Part shown: piece by piece, positions 22,731 through 27,569 of the stretch
Layout: every line of letters begins with the position of its first letter
How positions within the stretch are numbered: position 1 is the first letter of the stretch
Source: JBDKGD01 sp964645125
GTDB taxonomy: Bacteria; Patescibacteriota; Minisyncoccia; UBA6257; 2-01-FULL-56-20
DNA length: 27,569 nucleotides
Assembly: GCA_964645125.1 (NCBI GenBank)
Contig: CAZXZC010000007.1
Span: 1-27,569, forward strand
Reading direction: 5' to 3'
Program-made: the position numbers and the translations under genes
Notes under the pieces: generated by a model
What the model saw: the letters and a program-made list of their open reading frames with translations, nothing else
The model's database searches: none
What the model was told of the DNA's origin: nothing

Positions 22731-23881
22731 TTCCTAAATTATTTGTAAAAGAACCGGTGTTGGGCGTGCGCCGTGGTGCTGTTCTTGAGGTTGCGGAAGC
22801 TGCTCCGGCTGTTGCTCGAGTTATTTCTGAGGTTAAAAAGTGTGCAAAGGATGCGGGTGTGAATATTTATGCTGGTGTAGGTACAACTCAAATTAAGGTA
22901 CAGACTTCTCGTGGTATTGTCGCTGTTTCGCGTGCTGATTCTGAAATTTTTCAAGATGATGTGGAGCGGGTTGTGAAGGCGAGTCAGGCCATTCAACTTT
23001 CGCCGAATAGGATGGTTATCCATAGTATTACTCGCGAGTTTGTGGTTGATGGTGTGACCGATATTATTGATCCCTTGGGATTAAAGGGAAGTCGTCTTGA
23101 GTCAAATAGTCTTATTGTTGACGCGTTTGCTCCGCATGTGCGCAATGTCATGCGGTGCGTGGAGTTGGGATTGGGAGAGGTAAGTGGGTTGGTGTTTGCT
23201 CCTTTGGCCGCGAGTCGAGCCACCATTAGTAAGGCGCAGAAAAATTTAGGCACAGTACTTGTTTCGATAGGGCACAGTACTACGGGTGTGGTGATTTTTG
23301 AAGAAAATAAATTGTGGGGAGTCGCGCAGTTTCCAGTGGGGGGTGCTAATATTTCGGGTGATATTGCGATCGGTCTTAAAATTCCAGTTGATGCTGCTGA
23401 AAAAATAAAATTGGAATATGGGTTTGCGGTTGCGCGCGATATTCACGCAAAAGACATGATTGATTTGGCTACTATTATGCCCGATGGCAGTGGCATGGTA
23501 TCACGCCGGTTGGTTGCTGAGATTATTCAATCTCGACTTGATGAAATTTTCGAACTTGTGCAACAAGAGATTAAGCTTGCGGGTAAGTTTGGTCAATTGG
23601 CTGGCGGTGCTCTTTTGATTGGAGGCACCTCTGCGTTGCCTGGAATTACGGATCTTGCGAAGCAACAGTTAAAATTGACGGTGCAATTGGGGGGTGTTTT
23701 GCCGCAGGATTGGATTGTGGAAACGAGCCCAATGCAACACTATGTAGAAGATCCGGAATATGCGGTTGCTTTGGGATTGGTGCTTTCGGGCGCTGATTTA
23801 GAAGACAAAGGGAAAAAGCCTGTATTTTCCATGCCAGGAAGTTCTAAAATTCGCGAAATACTTAAGTATTTCATGCCATAG
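22643..23881 (+). CDS. ftsA: Cell division protein FtsA
   Basis: 412 residues. The start is fixed by the family's N-terminus, FITGIDIGTSAIKAVVA (phosphate 1 loop of the actin fold). LVSIGHSTTGVVIFEENKL is the second phosphate strand pair and LLIGGTSALPGI the adenosine motif. The IC subdomain typical of FtsA lies at about 85-165. The last residues, SSKIREILKYFMP, form an amphipathic helix of the membrane-targeting type. FtsA anchors FtsZ to the membrane at the division site. ftsA begins inside ybeY in another frame; ftsZ follows after 145 nt behind a terminator. Confidence 0.96.
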   Translation: MPSHFITGIDIGTSAIKAVVAARGASGKLIPKLFVKEPVLGVRRGAVLEVAEAAPAVARVISEVKKCAKDAGVNIYAGVGTTQIKVQTSRGIVAVSRADSEIFQDDVERVVKASQAIQLSPNRMVIHSITREFVVDGVTDIIDPLGLKGSRLESNSLIVDAFAPHVRNVMRCVELGLGEVSGLVFAPLAASRATISKAQKNLGTVLVSIGHSTTGVVIFEENKLWGVAQFPVGGANISGDIAIGLKIPVDAAEKIKLEYGFAVARDIHAKDMIDLATIMPDGSGMVSRRLVAEIIQSRLDEIFELVQQEIKLAGKFGQLAGGALLIGGTSALPGITDLAKQQLKLTVQLGGVLPQDWIVETSPMQHYVEDPEYAVALGLVLSGADLEDKGKKPVFSMPGSSKIREILKYFMP

Positions 23882-23921
23882 GTGGAGATTGTGCTGATTG
23901 GGGTATGTTTTGTTGCTTTTT

Positions 23922-23944
23922 GGGTCGATATTCGACCCTTTTTT
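23922..23944 (+). terminator. Rho-independent terminator between ftsA and ftsZ
   Basis: GGGTCGA (23922-23928), TAT loop, TCGACCC (23932-23938), then TTTTTT. A perfect 7-bp stem. Confidence 0.85.
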
Positions 23945-23986
23945 GTTCGTGTTGTAAAGATATTGTGGTGGCTTGTACGCTTGCTA

Positions 23987-23992
23987 TATACT
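23987..23992 (+). promoter_or_regulatory. -10 box of ftsZ
   Basis: TATACT; predicted start about 23999, giving a 28-nt pyrimidine-rich leader before ATG 24027. Confidence 0.55.
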
Positions 23993-24026
23993 GGTGACAA
24001 CATTCTTTTATCTTTTTCTACCCGCT

Positions 24027-25430
24027 ATGAAAAAATCAACCGCAGCAAATCCATCACCACTGATTGCCAGTATTAAAGTCGTTGGTATTGGCGGAGGAGG
24101 GAGCAATGCGGTATCTCGTATGTCTCAGGATTTTATGCGTGGTGTTGAGTTTATTGCTATCAATACTGATCACCAAGATCTTGATCATTGTGAGGTAAAG
24201 AAAAAAATTTATATTGGAAAAAATTTAACGCGAGGACTTGGCACTGGTATGAATCCTGATTTGGGTCGTCAGGCCGCGGAGGAGAATCGTTCCGAGATTG
24301 CCGAAGCTATTAAGGGTGCTGACATTGTGTTTGTGTCGGCCGGTGAGGGTGGCGGAACGGGAAGCGGCGCAGCGCCAGTGGTTGCGGAAGTTGCGAAGCA
24401 GTCGGGTGCTTTGACGATTGCTGTTGTAACGCGACCGTTTGCGTTTGAGGGTATCGCGCGTGAGCGTATTGCTCAAGAAGGTTTGGGAAAATTAAAGGAT
24501 AAGGTTGATGCTTTAATCGTTGTTCCTAACGATAAGATTTTTTCGTTAATTAGTAAGGATACCCCGATTATGAAAGCATTTCAGGCAATTGATGATGTGC
24601 TTCGTAACGCGCTTCATGGGATTGTAGAGCTCGTGCTTTCGCCGGGTATTATTAATGTTGATTTTGCGGATGTGCGTACCATTATTCAAGATGCGGGATC
24701 GGCGATTGTGGGTATTGGAATGGCGGCAGGGCCTGATCGGGCGGTAAAGGCAGTGAATCAGGCGCTTCATTCACCGCTTTTGGAAGTGAATGCAGAGGGC
24801 GCGCGTGGAGTGCTTCTGGGTATTACCGGAGGGAAGGATTTAAAAATGAGTGAAATTAATGACGCCGCAAAGTTGGTGGCACAAACGGTGGATCAAAACG
24901 CGAAGATTATTTTTGGTGCATATCATGATAAAAATTTAAAGGAAAATCAGATTAAAATTACGCTTATTGCGACTGGTTTTTCTGGTGGCGTCGCTGGTCC
25001 TGCTGCGCAATCTGCTTCGCTTTTTTCTGGGGCAGGTGACTATGAAAAGCGATCGGGTGATTTTTATCAATCTTCTACTCGACTCCAAGACGCCCCCGCG
25101 GGCAGTGTCCGCGTTTCGTCGGCACCGTCAGTGCAATCTGAGCTTTCAACGCTTAAGTCGGTTGCAACGCCCGTGTCTTCATCTGCTGGAGTGCCGCCGG
25201 TTTCTGAAAAGCCGGTTGCGCGTACTGCTGGTAACCCACCATCAATTGCTGAAAAGCCATCTGCAACTCTTACCAGTAGCGCTGCGTCGGATGTTTCAAA
25301 ATTTGCTCCAGCGGGTGTTTCTGGGGTGGGTAAGTCGTCAAGTATTTCCTCTGCGGCTCTTAAAAAAGACCCAGAAGATCCAGATGCGTTCTGGGATATC
25401 CCGGCATTTTTACGACGACGGAAGAAGTAA
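24027..25430 (+). CDS. ftsZ: Cell division GTPase FtsZ
   Basis: 467 residues from ATG 24027; open codons back to 23973 lie in the promoter. Tubulin-fold signs: KVVGIGGGGSNAVSRM near the N-terminus, the GTP signature GGGTGSG (108-114), and the T7 loop NVDFADVR (210-217) with catalytic D212 and D215. The polymerising core ends near 325. A Ser/Ala/Pro-rich linker of about 120 residues follows, then the C-terminal peptide PDAFWDIPAFLRRRKK, which binds FtsA and other membrane partners. It forms the cytokinetic ring. Separated from ftsA by a terminator and its own promoter. Confidence 0.97.
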   Translation: MKKSTAANPSPLIASIKVVGIGGGGSNAVSRMSQDFMRGVEFIAINTDHQDLDHCEVKKKIYIGKNLTRGLGTGMNPDLGRQAAEENRSEIAEAIKGADIVFVSAGEGGGTGSGAAPVVAEVAKQSGALTIAVVTRPFAFEGIARERIAQEGLGKLKDKVDALIVVPNDKIFSLISKDTPIMKAFQAIDDVLRNALHGIVELVLSPGIINVDFADVRTIIQDAGSAIVGIGMAAGPDRAVKAVNQALHSPLLEVNAEGARGVLLGITGGKDLKMSEINDAAKLVAQTVDQNAKIIFGAYHDKNLKENQIKITLIATGFSGGVAGPAAQSASLFSGAGDYEKRSGDFYQSSTRLQDAPAGSVRVSSAPSVQSELSTLKSVATPVSSSAGVPPVSEKPVARTAGNPPSIAEKPSATLTSSAASDVSKFAPAGVSGVGKSSSISSAALKKDPEDPDAFWDIPAFLRRRKK

Positions 25431-25493
25431 TGTTATTATGGTGACCCAGAGCCTGAACCCTGGAGTGTAGGGTGTAAAATTTCTAAAAAAGAG

Positions 25494-25499
25494 TATACT
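25494..25499 (+). promoter_or_regulatory. -10 box of the 25507 gene, predicted leaderless
   Basis: TATACT ends 7 nt before ATG 25507; predicted start 25506 or 25507. No terminator was clear between ftsZ and this box. Confidence 0.6.
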
Positions 25500-25506
25500 G
25501 GTACGT

Positions 25507-26031
25507 ATGAATGTATCACGTACAAAGGTTCTTATAGCGGCGTTTCTTGTTCCGTTTTTGGTGATTGTGGTTTCTGTGGTGGCAACTTTTTTACCAAGTC
25601 GTTTGGTGTCTCCAGCACATGATTTTTTGTACAGCGTTTCAGGGGGAGCGTATGGTCATTACAGTTCGTTTCACGTAGAGGATGGAAAGCTGGTAAAAGA
25701 GTCGTATCCGTATCCATCAACAGAACCAAATGTTAAAATTACTGATCCTACTCTGTACATATACCGCGTTTCTTCTGGTAGCTCGGAGCGTGTTTCCTAT
25801 GAGGGTGTGGTGCAGTCGGGTGCGCGTATTCGCCCTGGTATTTCTTCTGATGGCTATGAGGTAAGCCAAGACTTTGGCCCTTCGGATGCATTTGGTTTTT
25901 TGTTTGGTGGGTATCGTTCGTATGAACCCGGCACTGTCCTTATTCGCAGTAAGTTTTTTTCAAAAAAAGTTTCATTGTTTCCCGACACATCTCCCTATTA
26001 TTACCCTCACGTGCTCGGGTGGCTTGAATAA
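25507..26031 (+). CDS. Single-TM envelope protein of unknown function
   Basis: 174 residues. An N-terminal hydrophobic helix (VLIAAFLVPFLVIVVSVVATF) anchors it, with the remaining ~140 residues probably outside. The outer part is rich in Tyr, Ser, Gly and Pro with alternating beta-strand patterns (LYIYRVSSGSSERVSYEG, then GTVLIRSKFFSKKVSLF) and no Cys. I do not recognise the family. It has its own promoter, and the next gene begins 11 nt after its stop, so the two are likely co-transcribed. Confidence 0.82.
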   Translation: MNVSRTKVLIAAFLVPFLVIVVSVVATFLPSRLVSPAHDFLYSVSGGAYGHYSSFHVEDGKLVKESYPYPSTEPNVKITDPTLYIYRVSSGSSERVSYEGVVQSGARIRPGISSDGYEVSQDFGPSDAFGFLFGGYRSYEPGTVLIRSKFFSKKVSLFPDTSPYYYPHVLGWLE

Positions 26032-26042
26032 TTTTTACTTTT

Positions 26043-27056
26043 ATGGATAAATCACAATTTTTAGCATTGTTTCGTCAGTTTCTTGCCCAAGGAACCATTA
26101 CTCGCGAAGAGATTCTTGCGATTTTAACTCCGAATGAGTCTTCGCCTGTTTCTGGTGTGAGCGCTCCTGTATATGAGCAGAGCGTTTTATTGAAGCATCG
26201 TCAGTTTGACGCAGCCACTATTATTTCTTTAATTGGTACGGGAATTGTTGTGGTGGGGGTTTTGTTTCTGGTGGTGCAGCATTGGCAGGATTTTACGTTG
26301 CCGGTCCGTTTGATGATTACGCTGGGGTTTGCCTGTGCGTGCTATTTTGCTTCGGTCGTGTTGTCGGTGTTTAAAATTCACGCACCGGCTGCGTTTTGGC
26401 TGTATGTACTTTCAACATTCGTGTTTCCTTTGGGGGTGGGGCTTTGGTTTGATGCGGCGGGCATTCTTTCAACTGAGTATGGGGTGGCGCTGTTATCTTT
26501 TTTTGTGCTGGCACAACACCTGCTCTATTTTGGGTTCTTCCGCACTACTGCGAGCGTGTTGTTTAGTGCGCTTTCGTTTAGTTGGCTTTTCTTCTCTTTC
26601 ACTAATTATGCGTATTTTTCTGCGGGGTTACAGATAGAAGATTTTACGTTGTACCGCGTGCTTTTGTTGGGAATTTCATATTTATTGTTTAGTTATGGTA
26701 TTGCGGAAGGAGCGTACCGCACCCTTTCTACCGCGTTGTATCGAATCGGGCTTATAGGAATTTTGGCATCTACTTTATTTCTGGGTAAGTATAGTCCGTA
26801 TCAAAATGTGGGGTGGGAGGTTTTGTTTCCGTTTTTGGCAGTGGGGCTTATTGCGCTCGGAATTCAGTTTCGTATTCGGGAGTTTTTTGTGCTTCCGGCA
26901 CTTGGGATTATGGTGTATGTTGCAAAAATTGGATTTGAGTATTTTTCCGATAGCATCGGCTGGCCGTTGACACTTATTTTTACGGGCTTTGTACTGGTGG
27001 TGTTGGGCGTGGGATTGGTGCGGTTTCGGAAAGAGTATTTTATGCGCCCCTCATAA
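26043..27056 (+). CDS. Multi-TM membrane protein, DUF2157-like
   Basis: 337 residues. A soluble N-terminal stretch of about 60 residues (helical, with GTITREEILAIL) precedes roughly nine hydrophobic segments, the first at about 60-80 (IISLIGTGIVVVGVLFLVV), followed by QHWQDFTLPVRLMI. The helix-then-membrane layout with an xxW-xx-xP-x-x-R between the first two segments is what I associate with DUF2157 proteins; no function is known for that family. No catalytic motif seen. Start ATG 26043 with T-rich upstream sequence, no SD. Confidence 0.85.
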   Translation: MDKSQFLALFRQFLAQGTITREEILAILTPNESSPVSGVSAPVYEQSVLLKHRQFDAATIISLIGTGIVVVGVLFLVVQHWQDFTLPVRLMITLGFACACYFASVVLSVFKIHAPAAFWLYVLSTFVFPLGVGLWFDAAGILSTEYGVALLSFFVLAQHLLYFGFFRTTASVLFSALSFSWLFFSFTNYAYFSAGLQIEDFTLYRVLLLGISYLLFSYGIAEGAYRTLSTALYRIGLIGILASTLFLGKYSPYQNVGWEVLFPFLAVGLIALGIQFRIREFFVLPALGIMVYVAKIGFEYFSDSIGWPLTLIFTGFVLVVLGVGLVRFRKEYFMRPS

Positions 27057-27077
27057 TATGTTGGTTTATTTATTCGT

Positions 27078-27569
27078 ATGACAAAAAAAATTATTTTTGT
27101 TTGTGTGGTCGTAGTTGTTATTGGGGTGAGTTTGTTTTTCTATCTTACTCGCCCAGCTGCAAGCCCAAGCACTGATATTGGCACAGCTACCCAAGGTGAT
27201 CAGTTGCAACATACGGATACACAACCTACTCAAACTGCTACGGTGTACCGTATTTCTCAAACTAATTCGACCGCTCGATTTGAAGTGGGAGAGGTGCTTC
27301 GGGGCAGCCCGTTTACAGCTGTTGGTACCACGAACCAGATTGCGGGGGATATTGAAGTGAATACTTCTAATCCTTCGGCATCGAAGTTGGGTGTCATGAA
27401 GGTGAATGCACGAACCTTAAAAACCGATAGCACTCAGCGTGATGGGGCGATTGCGCGGTTTATCTTGAAGTCAAATGAAGATGCAAATGAGTTTATTACG
27501 TTTGCTCCGACATCGCTTTTGGGTATGCCAGCCAAAATCGAAAGCGGAGTAGCTGTTCCATTTACCATT
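27078..27569 (+). CDS. YceI-like secreted protein (3' end cut by window edge)
   Basis: 164 codons from ATG 27078 to the window edge, with no stop. A membrane/signal segment at about 4-22 (KIIFVCVVVVVIGVSLFFYL) is followed by a Gln/Thr/Pro linker (about 25-53). A beta-barrel-like domain then begins at VYRISQTNSTARFEVGEVL, with IAGDIEVNT, an RDGAIARFILKSN segment and EFITFAP. The order (Y-x-I-x-x-x-x-S-x-x-x-F-x-V, then G-x-I, then RD-x-x-I-x-x-F/L, then I-x-F) is the YceI pattern. YceI proteins bind isoprenoid-type lipids in a barrel and some take part in stress response. The role here is unknown. Confidence 0.8.
   Translation, partial: MTKKIIFVCVVVVVIGVSLFFYLTRPAASPSTDIGTATQGDQLQHTDTQPTQTATVYRISQTNSTARFEVGEVLRGSPFTAVGTTNQIAGDIEVNTSNPSASKLGVMKVNARTLKTDSTQRDGAIARFILKSNEDANEFITFAPTSLLGMPAKIESGVAVPFTI

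Noticed and set aside
23882..24076. Open frame coding a 64-residue hydrophobic protein between ftsA and ftsZ
   Set aside because: It runs through the terminator and the ftsZ promoter and into ftsZ in another frame.
1..27569. Recoded UGA (Gly) as in Gracilibacteria or Absconditabacteria
   Set aside because: TGA ends lepB, pth, the NTase gene and the PilV-like gene at the usual protein ends, so the standard bacterial code applies.

Overview
This 27.6 kb window looks like chromosomal DNA of a candidate-phyla-radiation bacterium (Patescibacteria, most likely Parcubacteria-like). That is an inference from several things seen together. It carries a compact type IV pilus locus with PilB, PilT, PilC and PilD but no PilQ secretin and no PilO or PilP gene. 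It has secreted proteins of a style common in these genomes: Cys/Ser/Gly-rich Ig-like modules and GYAW...GWISF repeats. Genes are tightly packed with ATGA overlaps and SD-poor starts, and most proteins are small. TGA works as a stop codon (end of lepB, of the PilV-like gene and of pth), so this is not one of the lineages that recode UGA as glycine.

Left edge (1-1210). A gene cut by the window edge encodes the C-terminal part of a ThiF/E1-like adenylyltransferase. It is followed 24 nt later by an 84-residue protein with a possible ubiquitin-like (beta-grasp) layout, then by two terminators in tandem. A small nucleotidyltransferase-fold protein with its own terminator follows. The E1-like/small-protein pair is the best candidate here for a poorly described system, and most of it lies outside the window.

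Type IV pilus block (1256-18678). The order is pilB, pilT, pilC, major pilin, pilD, three minor prepilins (GspH/FimT-, PilV- and PilW-like), a small membrane-anchored protein, two very large secreted Cys-rich proteins (968 and 819 aa), a PilX-like protein, another prepilin, a GW-repeat secreted protein, a further G|Q-type pilin-like protein, and a PilM-PilN fusion resembling GspL. The machinery should assemble and retract a pilus across a single membrane. The large secreted proteins are candidates for tip or surface adhesins.

Housekeeping block (18582-25430). pth is on the minus strand, convergent with and overlapping the pilMN gene by 97 nt, and divergent from lepB over overlapping -10 elements. 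Then come lepB-hisS (ATGA overlap), a HIT protein, rpsU, yqeY, ybeY and ftsA (88 nt overlap). A terminator and a separate promoter precede ftsZ. Right edge (25507-27569): three envelope proteins of unknown role, namely a one-TM protein, a DUF2157-like multi-TM protein and a YceI-like protein cut by the window edge.

A signal running through the window is a -10 box (TATACT, TATAAT and variants) ending only 6-8 nt before the start codon of six genes (pilB, pilT, the 8714 gene, pth, yqeY, the 25507 gene). This predicts leaderless mRNAs. Most other genes lack a clear Shine-Dalgarno sequence and have pyrimidine-rich sequence before the ATG. No RNA genes, CRISPR arrays or insertion sequences were seen. 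No stretch over 300 bases lacks a gene; the longest gap is about 145 nt, between ftsA and ftsZ.
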